Positions 1 through 12,208 are shown, counted from the first letter of the stretch. The stretch: 64,000 nt of DNA from Pseudomonas sp. NKUCC02_KPG (GCF_019345465.1 NZ_JAHKRC010000004.1:186001-250000); one strand, 5' to 3'. Made by a program: numbers and translations. Notes: a model not told the origin generated them from the sequence alone.

Positions 1-1107
1 ATCGAACACTTCATGAGCCGCGGCTTGAGCTACCTCGACCTGTCGGTGCTGCACGACAACGCCCAAGCGAAAAGCCTCTACAGCAAACTGGGCTTTCGTA
101 CCCTGTCGACCTTTGCCATCAAGCGCAAAAATGGCATCAACCAACCGCTGTTTCTCGGCCCCGGGCCTGAAGTCGGGCTCAACCCCTATGCCCGAATCCT
201 GGTCGAAGAAGCCTTTAAACGCGGCATTGATGTGCAAATTGACGACGCGCCCGCCGGACTTTTCACTCTGAGCCACGGCGGACGACGGATTCGTTGCCGC
301 GAATCCCTGAGCGATCTGACCAGCGCCATCAGCATGAGTCTGTGCCAGGACAAATGCCTGACCCACACAGTGTTGCAACAGGCAGGACTGAATGTCCCAA
401 GCCAGCAATTGGCCGGTAATGCCGACGACAACCTGGGCTTTCTTGAGCAACACACGCGGGTGGTGGTCAAACCTGTGGATGGCGAGCAAGGCAATGGCGT
501 GGCGGTGGATCTGGACAGCCTCGAGCAGGTGCAACTGGCCATCGAAGCAGCGCGTGCATTCGATAGCCGGGTGCTGCTCGAAAGCTTCCACGAGGGGCTC
601 GACCTGCGAATTGTGGTGATCGGCTTTGAGGTCGTGGCAGCCGCCATCCGCCGTCCTGCCCAGGTGACGGGTGATGGCCTGCACACGGTCCATCGACTGA
701 TCGAAGCACAAAGCCGACGCCGTCAGGCCGCCACTGCGGGTGAAAGCCGCATCCCGCTGGACGCAGAAACCCGGCGCACCGTACAAGCCGCTGGCTATGA
801 GTACGACAGTATCTTGCCCGCAGGCCTGGTGCTCGCCGTGCGCCGTACGGCCAATCTGCACACGGGCGGTTGCCTCGAAGATGTGACCTCCGTGCTGCAC
901 CCGGCGCTGGCCGACGCGGCCATTCGCGCCGCCCGGGCGCTGGATATTCCCGTGGTCGGCCTGGACTTGATGGTGCCTGCCGCCGACCAGCCCGAGTACG
1001 TATTTATCGAAGCCAACGAACGGGCCGGGCTCGCCAACCATGAGCCACAGCCGACCGCCGAACGCTTTATCGATTTACTCTTCCCCCACTGTCAGCCTGC
1101 TCTCTAG
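1..1107 (+). CDS. ngg: N-acetylglutaminylglutamine synthetase, 5'-truncated by window edge
   Basis: C-terminal part of the GNAT/ATP-grasp fusion that makes the osmoprotectant dipeptide N-acetylglutaminylglutamine (family knowledge, TIGR03103-type protein). The frame is open from base 1, so the gene begins to the left; the ATG at 13 lies inside the acetyltransferase domain and is not the start. The first ~35 residues are the end of a GNAT fold (DNAQAKSLYSKLGF). An ATP-grasp module follows, with the nucleotide-binding stretch VVVKPVDGEQGNGV at about 460-500 and a metal-binding FIEANERAG near the C-terminus. The next gene, 23 bases downstream, is the M42 peptidase of the same conserved trio; the asparagine-synthase-like partner should lie just outside the window. 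The function call is family-based and firm; the missing N-terminus cannot be judged. Confidence 0.9.
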   Translation: MEHFMSRGLSYLDLSVLHDNAQAKSLYSKLGFRTLSTFAIKRKNGINQPLFLGPGPEVGLNPYARILVEEAFKRGIDVQIDDAPAGLFTLSHGGRRIRCRESLSDLTSAISMSLCQDKCLTHTVLQQAGLNVPSQQLAGNADDNLGFLEQHTRVVVKPVDGEQGNGVAVDLDSLEQVQLAIEAARAFDSRVLLESFHEGLDLRIVVIGFEVVAAAIRRPAQVTGDGLHTVHRLIEAQSRRRQAATAGESRIPLDAETRRTVQAAGYEYDSILPAGLVLAVRRTANLHTGGCLEDVTSVLHPALADAAIRAARALDIPVVGLDLMVPAADQPEYVFIEANERAGLANHEPQPTAERFIDLLFPHCQPAL

Positions 1108-1130
1108 CTGACCGGCCCTCAGGAGCTTTT

Positions 1131-2318
1131 ATGAATCGCACCCTCCCTGAACCCGACCTCGACTACCTGCAACGGGTACTGCTGGAAATGCTCGCCATCC
1201 CCAGCCCCACCGGGTTTACCGACACCATCGTGCGCTATGTCGCCGAACGCCTCGATGAGCTGGGGATTCCCTTTGAGCTGACTCGACGCGGCACTTTGCG
1301 CGCGACCCTCAAGGGCCAGAAGAACAGTCCTGACCGTGCCGTTTCCGCGCATTTGGACACCATCGGCGCCAGCGTGCGGGCGATCAAGGACAACGGCCGT
1401 CTGGTCCTGGCGCCCGTGGGGTGCTGGTCCAGCCGTTTTGCTGAAGGCAGCCGGGTCAGCCTGTTCACTGACAATGGCGTGATCCGCGGCAGTGTCCTGC
1501 CATTAATGGCTTCAGGTCATGCCTTCAATACCGGGGTGGATGAGTTGCCGATCAGTTGGGACCACATCGAGTTGCGTCTGGATGCATATTGCGCGACCCG
1601 GGCCGACTGCGATTCCCTGGGGATCAATATCGGCGACTACGTGGCATTTGATCCGCTGCCGGAATTCACCGAAAGCGGCCATATCAGCGCGCGGCATCTG
1701 GACGACAAGGCCGGGGTGGCTGCACTGCTTGCCGCATTGAAGGCCATTGTGGACAGTGGCGAGCAACCGCTGATCGACTGTCATCCGCTGTTCACCATCA
1801 CCGAAGAAACGGGCAGTGGCGCGGCCGCCGCATTGCCGTGGGATGTGAGCGAGTTTGTCGGGATTGACATTGCCCCGGTAGCGCCGGGCCAGCACTCCAG
1901 CGAGCACGCGGTAAGCGTGGCGATGCAGGATTCGGGCGGGCCGTATGACTATCACTTGTCGCGGCACCTGCTGCGCCTGGCCAGCGATAATGAACTGCCG
2001 GTACGCCGTGACATGTTCCGCTACTACTTCAGCGATGCCCATTCGGCCGTCACTGCCGGGCATGATATTCGGTGCGCCTTGCTGGCGTTTGGTTGCGATG
2101 CGACCCACGGGTATGAACGCACCCATATCGACAGCCTGGCGGCGTTGAGCCGATTGCTGGGGGCTTACATCCTGAGCCCGCCGGTTTTTGCCAGCGATGC
2201 GCAGCCGGCACAAGGCTCACTGGATCGCTTCAGTCATCAGATCGAACACGACGCGCAGATGGAAAGCGACACGCGAGTGCCGTCGGTGGAGAGTCTGGTG
2301 GGGGACAACCGGAACTGA
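1131..2318 (+). CDS. Osmoprotectant NAGGN system M42 family peptidase
   Basis: 395-residue co-catalytic metallopeptidase of family M42, the third member of the NAGGN trio (TIGR03106-type). Visible metal and catalytic motifs are SAHLDTIGA (His74, Asp76), HLDDKAGVAAL (Asp191/Asp192), ITEETGSGAA (Glu225/Glu226) and GIDIAPVAPG, followed by FSDAHSAV near residue 300, all in the expected order. A good ribosome site, aggagctttt, sits directly before the ATG. It follows ngg after 23 bases and is almost certainly co-transcribed with it. Its exact role in NAGGN metabolism (dipeptide turnover or processing) is not established; hydrolysis is inferred from the fold. It converges on cysG across a degenerate REP element. 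Confidence 0.9.
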   Translation: MNRTLPEPDLDYLQRVLLEMLAIPSPTGFTDTIVRYVAERLDELGIPFELTRRGTLRATLKGQKNSPDRAVSAHLDTIGASVRAIKDNGRLVLAPVGCWSSRFAEGSRVSLFTDNGVIRGSVLPLMASGHAFNTGVDELPISWDHIELRLDAYCATRADCDSLGINIGDYVAFDPLPEFTESGHISARHLDDKAGVAALLAALKAIVDSGEQPLIDCHPLFTITEETGSGAAAALPWDVSEFVGIDIAPVAPGQHSSEHAVSVAMQDSGGPYDYHLSRHLLRLASDNELPVRRDMFRYYFSDAHSAVTAGHDIRCALLAFGCDATHGYERTHIDSLAALSRLLGAYILSPPVFASDAQPAQGSLDRFSHQIEHDAQMESDTRVPSVESLVGDNRN

Positions 2319-2337
2319 GGCACAGCAGAAGCAATGA

Positions 2338-2418
2338 TGGGAGCTGGCTTGCCTGCGATGCAATCAACTCGGTTTAACTGAAAAACCGCGCTGAAACCAT
2401 CCCGAGCAAGCCCGCCCC
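2338..2418. repeat. Degenerate REP pair (family 1)
   Basis: Left arm tgggagctggcttgcctgcg and right arm cgagcaagcccgccccacc are inverted copies of the gtgggagcgggcttgc-type Pseudomonas REP seen four more times in this window. It lies between the convergent M42 and cysG genes and may serve as the transcription end for both; no T-rich intrinsic terminator is visible. Confidence 0.6.
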
Positions 2419-2427
2419 ACCATGCAC

Positions 2428-3822
2428 CTAGACCTGCGACTGAGCGCCTTCAAACCACTTCAGTTTCTCACGCAGCAAAACCACTTCGCCCACGATCACC
2501 AGCGTCGGCGCATGAACTTCATGCTCCGCCACCAATGTTGGCAAGTCAGCCAGGGTGCCCGTAAATACCCGCTGGTTGGACGTAGTGCCCTGCTGAATCA
2601 ACGCAGCCGGGGTGTCTGCCGAACGACCGTGCTTGATCAGCTCTTGGCAGATGGTCGGCAAACCCACCAGGCCCATGTAGAACACCAGGGTCTGTGCCGG
2701 AGAAACCAGATCACTCCAGGGCAAATTGCTGGTGCCGTCCTTCAGGTGGCCCGTCACGAAACGCACGGATTGCGCGTAATCACGATGGGTCAGCGGAATA
2801 CCGGCATAGGCTGCACAACCGCTGGCAGCGGTGATGCCCGGCACGACCTGGAACGGTATCCCGTGAGCGGCCAGCTCTTCGATTTCTTCACCGCCACGAC
2901 CAAAGATAAACGGATCGCCACCCTTGAGCCGCACCACGCGCTTGCCTTGCTTGGCCAGGTCCACCAATTGCTGGTTGATCTGGTCTTGCGGCACCGCATG
3001 CTCGGCGCGACGCTTGCCGACATAAACGCGTTCGGCATCGCGACGGCACAACTCAAGAATTGCAGGGGCCACCAGGCGGTCGTAAAGGACCACATCAGCC
3101 TGTTGCATCAGTCGCAGCGCGCGGAATGTCAGCAGGTCCGGATCACCCGGCCCGGCACCCACCAGATAAACCTCACCGGTGGTTACGGTCGCCTGACCAT
3201 TGATTTTGGCCAGCAGCAAACGCTCGGCCTCAGCGCCCTGCCCGGCCAGTTGGCGGTCGGCAATCGGGCCCTGGAAAACGTCTTCCCAAAAACCACGGCG
3301 CTGCTGTACATCCGGAAACAAGCCTTTGACCTGGGTGCGAAAACGAGCAGCAAGGCCCGCCAACTGACCGTAGGTCGAAGGAATCCAGGTTTCGATCTTG
3401 GCGCGAATCAAGCGCGCCAGCACCGGCGCATCACCGCCACTGGAAATGGCGATCACCAGCGGCGAGCGGTCGACAATTGCGGGGAAGATCACGCTGCACA
3501 AGGCAGGAGCATCCACCACATTGACGGGCACGCAGCGACGGTGGGCGTCAGCGGAGACCTGGGCGTTGAGTGGCTCATCGTCCGTTGCAGCAATGATCAG
3601 GACACACCCTTCAAGGTCAGCCTCAACATAGCCGCGCAGCACCTGTTCGCCACCGCTGCTGTTTATCAACTCGCACAACTGGGGCTCTATGGCGGGTGCA
3701 ACCACCCGCAGCACGGCACCGGCATCGGCCAGCAGCCGGGATTTGCGCAAGGCAATCTCCCCACCGCCGACCACCAGTACACGGCTGCCACGCAGGTTAT
3801 GAAACAGCGGCAGAAACTCCAT
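2428..3822 (-). CDS. cysG: Siroheme synthase CysG (methyltransferase / dehydrogenase / ferrochelatase)
   Basis: 464-residue trifunctional enzyme that converts uroporphyrinogen III to siroheme, the cofactor of sulfite and nitrite reductases. The N-terminal ~200 residues are the precorrin-2 dehydrogenase/ferrochelatase module with a Rossmann motif [17 protein letters not shown]. From about residue 216 the SAM-dependent uroporphyrinogen methyltransferase begins, with [15 protein letters not shown], the loop [13 protein letters not shown] and [20 protein letters not shown]. Length and domain order are those of classical CysG. Its ATG follows the serS stop with no base between (TAAATG on the coding strand), so translation is probably coupled to serS. 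Same neighbours as in other pseudomonads. Confidence 0.97.
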   Translation of the reverse strand: MEFLPLFHNLRGSRVLVVGGGEIALRKSRLLADAGAVLRVVAPAIEPQLCELINSSGGEQVLRGYVEADLEGCVLIIAATDDEPLNAQVSADAHRRCVPVNVVDAPALCSVIFPAIVDRSPLVIAISSGGDAPVLARLIRAKIETWIPSTYGQLAGLAARFRTQVKGLFPDVQQRRGFWEDVFQGPIADRQLAGQGAEAERLLLAKINGQATVTTGEVYLVGAGPGDPDLLTFRALRLMQQADVVLYDRLVAPAILELCRRDAERVYVGKRRAEHAVPQDQINQQLVDLAKQGKRVVRLKGGDPFIFGRGGEEIEELAAHGIPFQVVPGITAASGCAAYAGIPLTHRDYAQSVRFVTGHLKDGTSNLPWSDLVSPAQTLVFYMGLVGLPTICQELIKHGRSADTPAALIQQGTTSNQRVFTGTLADLPTLVAEHEVHAPTLVIVGEVVLLREKLKWFEGAQSQV

Positions 3823-5115
<1,293 letters not shown>

Positions 5116-5118
5116 TTA

Positions 5119-5493
5119 TCAAAGTTTGGTCAGGGACAGGCCAGCCCACGTCGCGAGCAGCCCGCCGAATACGCTGAGGGCCGCGTAGCCCAGTGCCAGT
5201 GGCACCTGCCCGCTTTCAAGCAGGCGCACCGTATCCAGTGAAAAGGATGAAAAAGTGGTCAAGCCACCCAGGAAACCGACCATCAGCCCGGCGCGGACTT
5301 CAATCGGTACTTCCGGGCGTATCAGAAAAAGTCCGTACAGGACGCCAATCAGCAGACAGCCCACGATATTAACGGCCAACGTCGCGGTATAAAAGTGCCG
5401 CGGCCAATTGGCGTTGATCCAGTTTCCTGTGGCAAAGCGCAACAGGGTGCCCGCAATGCCACCCACCGAGACTGCAACCACCAATGGAATCAC
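5119..5493 (-). CDS. crcB: Fluoride ion channel CrcB
   Basis: 124-residue, four-helix membrane protein of the CrcB/Fluc family, which exports fluoride as an antiparallel dimer. Visible family marks are [15 protein letters not shown] near the N-terminus, the [13 protein letters not shown] helix and the [17 protein letters not shown] signature with its conserved pore-lining Phe and Ser/Thr residues. The ATG overlaps the rarA stop by four bases, so it is translated as part of the lolA-rarA-crcB-serS run. No fluoride riboswitch can precede it at this overlap, so expression is presumably constitutive with the operon. Confidence 0.95.
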   Translation of the reverse strand: MIPLVVAVSVGGIAGTLLRFATGNWINANWPRHFYTATLAVNIVGCLLIGVLYGLFLIRPEVPIEVRAGLMVGFLGGLTTFSSFSLDTVRLLESGQVPLALGYAALSVFGGLLATWAGLSLTKL

Positions 5494-6815
5494 GGTCTTC
5501 TCCGCTGTTTGGGACTGGCTCGATCGAGTGCGGCGAGGTGTTTAAGCTTTTCGCCGATTTTAAGCTCAAGGCCTCGAGGGACAGGCTGATACAGATTCAA
5601 CGGCTCCAGCTCATCGGGGTAATAGTCCTCGCCAGCGGCATAAGCGTCCGGTTCGTCATGGGCATAACGGTATTCGTCGCCATACCCCAACTGCTTCATC
5701 AGTTTGGTCGGCGCGTTGCGCAAATGCAGCGGGACTTCGAGCGAACCATACTCGGCGGCGCTGCGCAGTGCCGCCTTGAACCCCATATACACCGCGTTGC
5801 TTTTGGGCGCGCAGGCCAGATAGGTAATGGCCTGGGCCACCGCCAACTCACCCTCCGGGCTGCCAAGACGTTCTTGTACGTCCCAGGCCGACAGGCACAG
5901 GCTCAAGGCCCGTGGATCGGCGTTACCAATGTCTTCGCTGGCCATGCGCACAACGCGCCGGGCGATATACAGCGGGTCGCATCCGCCGTCGATCATTCGC
6001 GCAAACCAATACAGGGCACCATCCGGATTGGAACCACGCACCGACTTGTGCAACGCCGAAATCTGGTCGTAAAAAGCTTCGCCACCCTTGTCGAAACGAC
6101 GCTGGGTATCGCCCAGCAGGTTATGCAACAGATCGGTGCCGATTTCGCTGTGGTCTTCAGCCAGGTCCGAGGCGTTTTCCAGCAGGTTGAGCAAGCGCCG
6201 GCCATCACCGTCAGCCGCCCGCAGCAATATCTGGAAACCTTCATCGCTGAGGGTCAGGTCACGCTTGCCCAGGCCCTTGTCTTCCGTCAGCGCGCGTTGC
6301 ACCAGCTTGTGCAGGGCCGCTTCGTCGAGGCTTTTGAGCACATAGACCCGCGCCCGCGAAAGCAATGCGTTGTTCAGTTCAAAGGATGGGTTTTCGGTGG
6401 TGGCACCGATAAAGATCAGGGTACCGTCTTCAACGTAGGGCAAGAAGGCATCTTGCTGTGACTTGTTGAAGCGATGCACTTCGTCGACAAACAGGATGGT
6501 GCGCCGGCCATACTGGCCCGCCTGCTGCTTGGCGATTTCGACGGCCTGGCGGATCTCCTTGACCCCGGCCAGCACCGCCGAAACAGTTTCAAAATGCGCA
6601 TCCGACACTTCTGCCAGCAGTCGCGCCAGGGTGGTTTTACCCACCCCCGGCGGCCCCCAGAAAATCATCGAATGCAGCGCGCCCTGCTCCAGCGCTTCAC
6701 GCAAGGGCTTGCCGCGAGCGAGCAGGTGTTCCTGACCGACGTACTCGTCCAGATTGGCCGCACGTAAACGGGCAGCCAGAGGCTGGGCAATCGGGGCACT
6801 TCGAAACAGATCCAT
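5490..6815 (-). CDS. rarA: Replication-associated recombination protein A (AAA+ ATPase)
   Basis: 441-residue RarA/MgsA clamp-loader-like AAA+ ATPase that acts at stalled replication forks. Walker A is GPPGVGKT at residues 54-61; Walker B with the family-typical continuation is [19 protein letters not shown]; sensor 1 is [13 protein letters not shown] chose the start at 6815 ([17 protein letters not shown]), the N-terminus typical of the family. An in-frame ATG at 6860 would add 15 residues but run into the end of lolA. The gene follows lolA after 28 bases and overlaps crcB by four bases. Confidence 0.95.
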   Translation of the reverse strand: MDLFRSAPIAQPLAARLRAANLDEYVGQEHLLARGKPLREALEQGALHSMIFWGPPGVGKTTLARLLAEVSDAHFETVSAVLAGVKEIRQAVEIAKQQAGQYGRRTILFVDEVHRFNKSQQDAFLPYVEDGTLIFIGATTENPSFELNNALLSRARVYVLKSLDEAALHKLVQRALTEDKGLGKRDLTLSDEGFQILLRAADGDGRRLLNLLENASDLAEDHSEIGTDLLHNLLGDTQRRFDKGGEAFYDQISALHKSVRGSNPDGALYWFARMIDGGCDPLYIARRVVRMASEDIGNADPRALSLCLSAWDVQERLGSPEGELAVAQAITYLACAPKSNAVYMGFKAALRSAAEYGSLEVPLHLRNAPTKLMKQLGYGDEYRYAHDEPDAYAAGEDYYPDELEPLNLYQPVPRGLELKIGEKLKHLAALDRASPKQRRRP

Positions 6816-6843
6816 GGGCAGCGCTTGAAACCTCTTCCAGGGC

Positions 6844-7464
6844 TTATTCCTGGATGACATCAGCCCCTTTCGGGATATCGAACTTGAATTTGGATGCAGG
6901 AATCGGCTCGTTGACCTTGACCCCGGTGAACAGGATGTTGGTGCGCTGACCCACGCTGTCGATCAACTGCATGTCGTTGATTTTGCCGCCGCGAAAGGAC
7001 AGGCGCAGGGAGTCGAACAGGGTGTCCTTGGTCTTGGGCTTGAGGGTGAAGTCCATGACATCACCGGCCTGTTTGGAGGTAATGTCAAAGCTGTCGCTGA
7101 TTTTCGACACATCACCCGACAGCAACAAGGCTGGGGTCTGGGTCAGGCGCTGATCGAGTTTCTTGATCGTGACCTGCTCCAGATCCGGGTCCCAGAGCGA
7201 GACTTTCTGGCCATCGGAGACCATCAGTTGTTCTTGCGGTGCGTCGGTGTGCCAGTAGAACAAACCCGGACGCTTTACCGACATTTCGCCGGCAGTTTCC
7301 TGCAACTGGGTGCCGCTACCGTCAAGGGTCAGCTGAGAAAAACGGGCGGTGATGGTGTCGGAGCCCAACAGTTGGCCAAGACGTTTCACACTCTCGGCGT
7401 CGGCATGGGCCGACAGCGAAGAAAAAGCCAGTACCGGTAGCAACAGCATGCTGACAAAACGCAT
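6844..7464 (-). CDS. lolA: Outer-membrane lipoprotein carrier protein LolA
   Basis: Periplasmic chaperone that receives lipoproteins from LolCDE and hands them to LolB. At 206 residues the length is normal. The N-terminus is a signal peptide: short basic start, hydrophobic [16 protein letters not shown], cleavage expected after SAHA. The mature chain has the family's features, such as [10 protein letters not shown] and [20 protein letters not shown] start it at 7464 because a GAGG Shine-Dalgarno lies six bases upstream (7471-7474); an in-frame ATG at 7476 would overlap that site. It sits 38 bases after ftsK in the conserved ftsK-lolA-rarA order. Confidence 0.95.
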   Translation of the reverse strand: MRFVSMLLLPVLAFSSLSAHADAESVKRLGQLLGSDTITARFSQLTLDGSGTQLQETAGEMSVKRPGLFYWHTDAPQEQLMVSDGQKVSLWDPDLEQVTIKKLDQRLTQTPALLLSGDVSKISDSFDITSKQAGDVMDFTLKPKTKDTLFDSLRLSFRGGKINDMQLIDSVGQRTNILFTGVKVNEPIPASKFKFDIPKGADVIQE

Positions 7465-7502
7465 GGAGATCCTCATTGATTAGTTAGATGCCGTGGGGCA
7501 GA

Positions 7503-9902
7503 TCAATCGCGCATCGGGGCTGGCGCCAGTACTTCGCGCGAGCCATTAGTGTTCATCGAGGTCACGACCCCGGCCATTTCCATGGACTCAATCATTCGCG
7601 CAGCGCGGTTGTAACCGATCTTCAACTTGCGTTGTACCGCAGAAATAGAGGCACGACGGCTTTCGAGTACAAACTGTACGGCCTCGTCATAGAGCGCATC
7701 GGTTTCAGCGTCATCGCTGCCTTCGCTGCCACCATCAAAACCGCTGCCAGGCTCTTCGACGCCCGCAAGGATGTCTTCGTTGTAGTCCGGGGAGCCTCGC
7801 AGCTTCCAGGCTTCGACCACACGATGTACTTCGTCGTCGGAAACAAACGCGCCGTGCACCCGAATCGGCAGGCTGGTGCCGGGCGGCATATACAGCATGT
7901 CGCCGTGACCCAGCAGTTGCTCGGCGCCACCCTGGTCGATGATGGTGCGCGAGTCGATCTTGCTCGATACCTGGAACGCCATACGGGTCGGGATGTTGGC
8001 CTTGATCAGGCCGGTGATCACGTCCACCGACGGGCGCTGGGTAGCGAGGATCAAGTGGATACCCGCCGCCCGTGCTTTCTGGGCAATACGGGCGATCAGC
8101 TCTTCAACCTTCTTGCCGACGATCATCATCATGTCGGCAAATTCGTCGACCACCACCACGATGGTTGGCAACTTCACCAACAGCGGGGCTTCGTCGTGAA
8201 TGCTTTCACGCTTGTACAGCGGGTCAACCAGGGGCTCGCCAGCGTCCTGGGCGTCCTTGACCTTCTGGTTGAAGCCGGCGAGGTTACGCACGCCCATCTT
8301 GGCCATCAGCTTGTAACGGCGTTCCATCTCGGCAACGCTCCAGCGCAGGGCGTTGGCGGCATCCTTCATGTCCGTCACTACCGGGCACAGCAGATGCGGG
8401 ATGCCTTCGTAGATCGACAATTCAAGCATCTTCGGGTCGATCATGATCAATTTGGCGTCTTCAGGGCCAGACTTGAACAGAATCGACAGGATCATGGCGT
8501 TAACGCCTACAGACTTACCGGAACCGGTTGTACCGGCCACCAGCAAGTGCGGCATTTTCGCCAGATCGGTGATCACCGGACGCCCGCCGATATCATGGCC
8601 CAGGGCCAGGGCCACTGGAGACTTGGCATTGTCGTATTCAGGGGTCGACAGCACTTCGGAGAAGCGCACGATCTGACGATCCTCGTTGGGAATCTCGATA
8701 CCGACCGTGGTCTTGCCCGGAATAACCTCAACCACCCGCACGCTGGTCACAGCCAGGGAACGCGCCAGGTCTTTGGCCAGGTTTGAAATACGGCTGACCT
8801 TTACCCCGGCAGCAGGCTGGATTTCGTAGCGGGTAATGACCGGGCCGGGGTGAATGGAGTCCACCGTGACCTCAACCCCGAATTCCTTGAGCTTGATTTC
8901 AAGCAAATGGCCAACGGCCGCCAGGGATTCAGGGGAATAATTGAGCTGCTTCTTTTCAGCAGGGTCAAGAATCGAGATCGGCGGCAACGTGCCTTCAACC
9001 GCGCTGTCCACAAACAGCGGCGCCTGCTTCTCTTTCTGTACACGCTTGCTCGGTTCAGGTGCCTTGGGCGGTGCCGGCGCGATAACTGCCGGTACGTGCT
9101 TTTCACGCTCGGACATGTGCTTGGTCAGCGCCTGCTCACGTTCAATCAGACGCTCTTTGGCCTTGGCCTGCTCCCGCTTGTCGGAAACGCTTGGGGCAAC
9201 CACTTCATTGACCCGGCTGTCGACTTCGCGCAGTTGGGCAACAAGCTGTTTACGCTCGTTGCGCTCGGACCACCAGCGATTGGCCGCACCCTGGATGAGT
9301 TCAAACAGGTCAAGGGTGATCTTGCCCGTCACATCCATGACCTTGAACCATGAAAGGTCCGTAAAGACCGTCAGGCCAAACAGGAACAACGCAATCAGCA
9401 ACAGGGTACTGCCCTGGATATTCAGCGCATTCTTGGCCAGATCACCCAGGCTTTCGCCCAGCGCACCGCCCGCGCCTGCAGGCAGGGCCACGGCAGAGTG
9501 AAAATGAATATGGGCAAGGGCTGCGCCCGAGATCACCAGGAACACCAGACCAACCAGGCGCCACGAGAACAGCCACCCGCTCCACTGCCAGGGCTGATGC
9601 CGCTCGCGGAAGATCTGGTACGCCTTGACCGCCAGCAGCAACGGAAAGATGTAGGCAAAATAGCCAAGCACCATAAACAGGATGTCTGCACTGTAGGAGC
9701 CGGCTGGCCCACCAAAGTTCTGTACATCCACGACACGGCTGTTATGGCTCCAGCCGGGATCGTCCTTGCCGTAGGTCAACAGGGCCATGATCAGGAACAG
9801 GCACAGGGCGCCGATAGCGATCAATGCACCTTCCTTGAGTCGGTAGTGCAATTGCTGACGCCAGAGAGGAACTGCTTTGGGTGCTGCTGTGGATTTCTTC
9901 AA
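7503..9902 (-). CDS. ftsK: DNA translocase FtsK
   Basis: 799-residue septal DNA pump that clears chromosome termini and activates XerCD at dif. The N-terminal ~190 residues hold about four membrane helices (e.g. [20 protein letters not shown]), followed by a charged, proline-rich linker. The RecA-like motor has Walker [13 protein letters not shown] and Walker [13 protein letters not shown]. The C-terminal ~65 residues are the winged-helix gamma domain that reads KOPS sites ([21 protein letters not shown]). The start codon is TTG (MKKSTAAPK...), an unusual start also used for this gene in relatives as far as I recall; no ATG upstream fits. Linker length is typical of Pseudomonas rather than E. 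coli FtsK. Confidence 0.96.
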   Translation of the reverse strand: MKKSTAAPKAVPLWRQQLHYRLKEGALIAIGALCLFLIMALLTYGKDDPGWSHNSRVVDVQNFGGPAGSYSADILFMVLGYFAYIFPLLLAVKAYQIFRERHQPWQWSGWLFSWRLVGLVFLVISGAALAHIHFHSAVALPAGAGGALGESLGDLAKNALNIQGSTLLLIALFLFGLTVFTDLSWFKVMDVTGKITLDLFELIQGAANRWWSERNERKQLVAQLREVDSRVNEVVAPSVSDKREQAKAKERLIEREQALTKHMSEREKHVPAVIAPAPPKAPEPSKRVQKEKQAPLFVDSAVEGTLPPISILDPAEKKQLNYSPESLAAVGHLLEIKLKEFGVEVTVDSIHPGPVITRYEIQPAAGVKVSRISNLAKDLARSLAVTSVRVVEVIPGKTTVGIEIPNEDRQIVRFSEVLSTPEYDNAKSPVALALGHDIGGRPVITDLAKMPHLLVAGTTGSGKSVGVNAMILSILFKSGPEDAKLIMIDPKMLELSIYEGIPHLLCPVVTDMKDAANALRWSVAEMERRYKLMAKMGVRNLAGFNQKVKDAQDAGEPLVDPLYKRESIHDEAPLLVKLPTIVVVVDEFADMMMIVGKKVEELIARIAQKARAAGIHLILATQRPSVDVITGLIKANIPTRMAFQVSSKIDSRTIIDQGGAEQLLGHGDMLYMPPGTSLPIRVHGAFVSDDEVHRVVEAWKLRGSPDYNEDILAGVEEPGSGFDGGSEGSDDAETDALYDEAVQFVLESRRASISAVQRKLKIGYNRAARMIESMEMAGVVTSMNTNGSREVLAPAPMRD

Positions 9903-10307
9903 AACGGGTCTTTTCCTGCGCCTGTGGCGCGCCCAACTATTAATTGACTAATGTGACTGCAAAATACTGTTCGTATCGAACAGGCGACACGCTCAAACGT
10001 GAAATGAAACCAGCCTTGTATTATTTTGCCAGCAGTAACCTGCTGCAAGGTGGGTGTAGCTTAGATCAGCTCAAACAGGCCAGCCATTGTACGGGTTTGA
10101 GCCGTTGATGCCATGCTGGCTCAAGCTGCGGTCCGATTCGTCCCGGAACTGGCCGGGAAGCGCCAATTTGAGCATGTATTACCTTTTGTGACAAAGACTT
10201 ATACCACCGTCAAAACAGAGCTCGCATTTCATTGGCAGATCGACTGAGACCGCACTTGCGCGACAGAGTTGCAGCCGCCCTTCCCTTCTTCTGTAAGACT
10301 GATTGCC
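9903..10307. other. Intergenic region between divergent ftsK and aat
   Basis: 405 bases without a gene. It must hold the promoters for both genes. I see a 7-base inverted repeat, ttgagcc at 10097-10103 and ggctcaa at 10118-10124, and a ttgact at 9954 without a convincing -10 partner. trxB, which sits here in P. aeruginosa, is not present. Confidence 0.6.
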
Positions 10308-10988
10308 ATGCTGACCTGGTTAAAACGCGACACCCTGACATTTCCACCATTGGCAAAAGCCATGCGCGAACCCAATGGCCTTCTGGCCGCAGGTGGCGAC
10401 CTGTCGGCAGACCGACTGATCCAGGCCTACCGTCACGGCTGCTTTCCGTGGTTCAGCGAAGGCCAGCCGATCCTCTGGTGGTCACCTGACCCGCGCACAG
10501 TGCTGTTTCCTGAAGAGCTGCACGTGTCCCGCAGCCTGGGCAAGCTGTTGCGCCAGCAGCGCTACCAAGTCAGCTTTGACCGTGACTTTGCCGCCGTGAT
10601 TCAAGCCTGTGCAGCACCGCGCGACTATGCGGACGGCACGTGGATTACCGACAACATGCAAAACGCCTACATCGAACTTCACGCTCGCGGCCATGCGCAT
10701 TCGGTTGAGGTCTGGGATGACGGCGAACTGGTGGGCGGGCTGTACGGCCTGGCAATGGGCCAGTTGTTTTTTGGCGAATCCATGTTCAGCCGTGCCGACA
10801 ACGCGTCAAAGTTCGGTTTTGCAATACTGGTCAAACACCTCAAGGCCTGGGGCTTTGTGCTGATTGACTGCCAGATGCCGACTGATCACCTGCAGAGCCT
10901 GGGCGCACGTTCGATCCCGCGTCAGCAATTCGCCGATTATTTGCACCAGCACCTGGATCAACCCACAACTGCACAGTGGGTTTTATAG
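10308..10988 (+). CDS. aat: Leucyl/phenylalanyl-tRNA-protein transferase
   Basis: 226-residue enzyme that moves Leu or Phe from charged tRNA onto proteins with N-terminal Arg or Lys, creating N-degrons for ClpS/ClpAP. Family motifs: [60 protein letters not shown] and [14 protein letters not shown], in the usual order. I start at 10308 (MLTWLKRD), the canonical Aat N-terminus, rather than the in-frame ATG at 10269. It is followed after 54 bases by bpt, the companion transferase, and ClpS and ClpA are encoded 7-9 kb away, so the pathway is nearly complete here. Confidence 0.96.
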   Translation: MLTWLKRDTLTFPPLAKAMREPNGLLAAGGDLSADRLIQAYRHGCFPWFSEGQPILWWSPDPRTVLFPEELHVSRSLGKLLRQQRYQVSFDRDFAAVIQACAAPRDYADGTWITDNMQNAYIELHARGHAHSVEVWDDGELVGGLYGLAMGQLFFGESMFSRADNASKFGFAILVKHLKAWGFVLIDCQMPTDHLQSLGARSIPRQQFADYLHQHLDQPTTAQWVL

Positions 10989-11042
10989 GCGACTTTTACA
11001 CACTGGCTTACACTTAATTTAAAGATTTCCCGAGGGCCCATC

Positions 11043-11750
11043 ATGACCGAGCTGGCGCGTCTGAAGTTTTATGCCACTCAACCTCACGCTTGCAGCTACT
11101 TGCCTGACGAACAGGCCACCACGCTGTTCCTCGACCCCAGTCAGCCGATGGATGTGCAGGTTTATGCCGATTTGTCCGAAATGGGTTTTCGGCGCAGTGG
11201 CGACCATCTGTATCGCCCCCATTGCCTGAAGTGCGATGCCTGCACCCCTGCGCGCATTCCTGTCGCCCGGTTCAAGCCCAATCGTCAGCAAAAACGCATT
11301 TTCAAGCGCAACGCCGATTTACAGGTTCGGCCGGTAAAGCCTGGTTTCAGCGAAGAGAACTTTGACCTTTACCAGCGCTATATCGAGCAACGGCATGCCG
11401 ACGGCGACATGTACCCACCCAGCCGCGATCAATTTTCAACCTTCCTGGTACGCGACCTCCCGTTCTCGAAGTTCTACGAGTTCCGCCTGGACGGACGCTT
11501 GCTGGCTGTTGCCGTCACAGACGTGCTCCCCAACGGCCTGTCTGCCGTGTACACCTTCTACGACCCTGACGAAGAGCGGCGCAGCCTGGGGCGTTACGGC
11601 ATTCTCTGGCAAATTGCAGAAGCGCAGCGCCTGGGGCTGGATGCGCTGTACCTGGGGTACTGGATCAAGAACTGCAAAAAGATGAATTACAAGACCGAAT
11701 ACAGGCCCATTGAGCTGCTGATTAATCAGAGATGGAGCTCTCTTGATTGA
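11043..11750 (+). CDS. bpt: Aspartate/glutamate leucyltransferase (arginyl-tRNA-protein transferase family)
   Basis: 235-residue member of the ATE family. The bacterial subgroup (Bpt) transfers Leu from Leu-tRNA to proteins with N-terminal Asp or Glu; some databases label the same protein arginyltransferase. Family marks are [23 protein letters not shown] at the N-terminus with its Cys, the [17 protein letters not shown]ys cluster, and [22 protein letters not shown]. Length is typical. It acts with Aat to feed the ClpS adaptor. The substrate preference (Leu versus Arg) is inferred from family membership, not visible in the sequence. Confidence 0.94.
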
Positions 11751-11848
11751 ACCCTTGGCTTAAACCCCATTTTTCGGGCACAATGCACGCCGCTTTTGCC
11801 TGGCGCAGTTGCACCGGGCCATTCATTGGACACCGAGGGCTTTACTGC

Positions 11849-12067
11849 ATGTCGAAAGAAGACAGCTTCGAAATGGAAGGCACTGTCGTCGACACCCTGC
11901 CCAACACCATGTTTCGTGTGGAGTTGGAAAATGGGCACGTCGTAACCGCGCATATTTCCGGCAAGATGCGCAAGAACTACATTCGTATTCTTACCGGTGA
12001 CAAAGTGCGCGTCGAGCTGACGCCCTATGACTTGAGCAAAGGGCGCATCACTTACCGCGCTCGCTAA
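11849..12067 (+). CDS. infA: Translation initiation factor IF-1
   Basis: 72-residue OB-fold protein that binds the A site of the 30S subunit during initiation. Sequence [20 protein letters not shown] onward is near-identical to other proteobacterial IF-1 proteins, ending [12 protein letters not shown]. The start at 11849 gives the standard length; longer in-frame starts at 11747 are not supported. A strong terminator follows 16 bases after the stop. Confidence 0.98.
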
Positions 12068-12082
12068 TCAAGTCAATACAAA

Positions 12083-12108
12083 ACGCCCGGCTCTGCCGGG
12101 CGTTTTTG
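12083..12108 (+). terminator. Intrinsic terminator of infA
   Basis: Perfect 8-bp stem cgcccggc (12084-12091) / gccgggcg (12095-12102) with a tct loop, followed by ttttt. The same stem sequence recurs in the purB terminator. Confidence 0.93.
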
Positions 12109-12140
12109 TTTGTCTGCGATTTGAGTCTGTACCCAGGACC

Positions 12141-12208
12141 TGTGGGAGCGGGCTTGCCCGCGATGCAAGCGGCGCGATATTCCAGCTTAACCGCACCCGC
12201 TCCCACAA
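12141..12208. repeat. REP pair (family 1)
   Basis: Inverted pair: tgtgggagcgggcttgcccg on the left and cgcacccgctcccacaagg on the right, separated by about 30 bases. Same family as the elements near 2338, 55229, 60133 and 63485. Confidence 0.85.

Noticed and set aside
5119..5520. Looked for a fluoride riboswitch upstream of crcB
   Set aside because: crcB overlaps rarA by four bases, so no leader exists; no riboswitch-like sequence was seen.
9903..10307. Looked for trxB between ftsK and aat, as in P. aeruginosa
   Set aside because: No thioredoxin reductase sequence is present. Other Pseudomonas (as I recall, P. putida) also lack it here, so absence is not remarkable.
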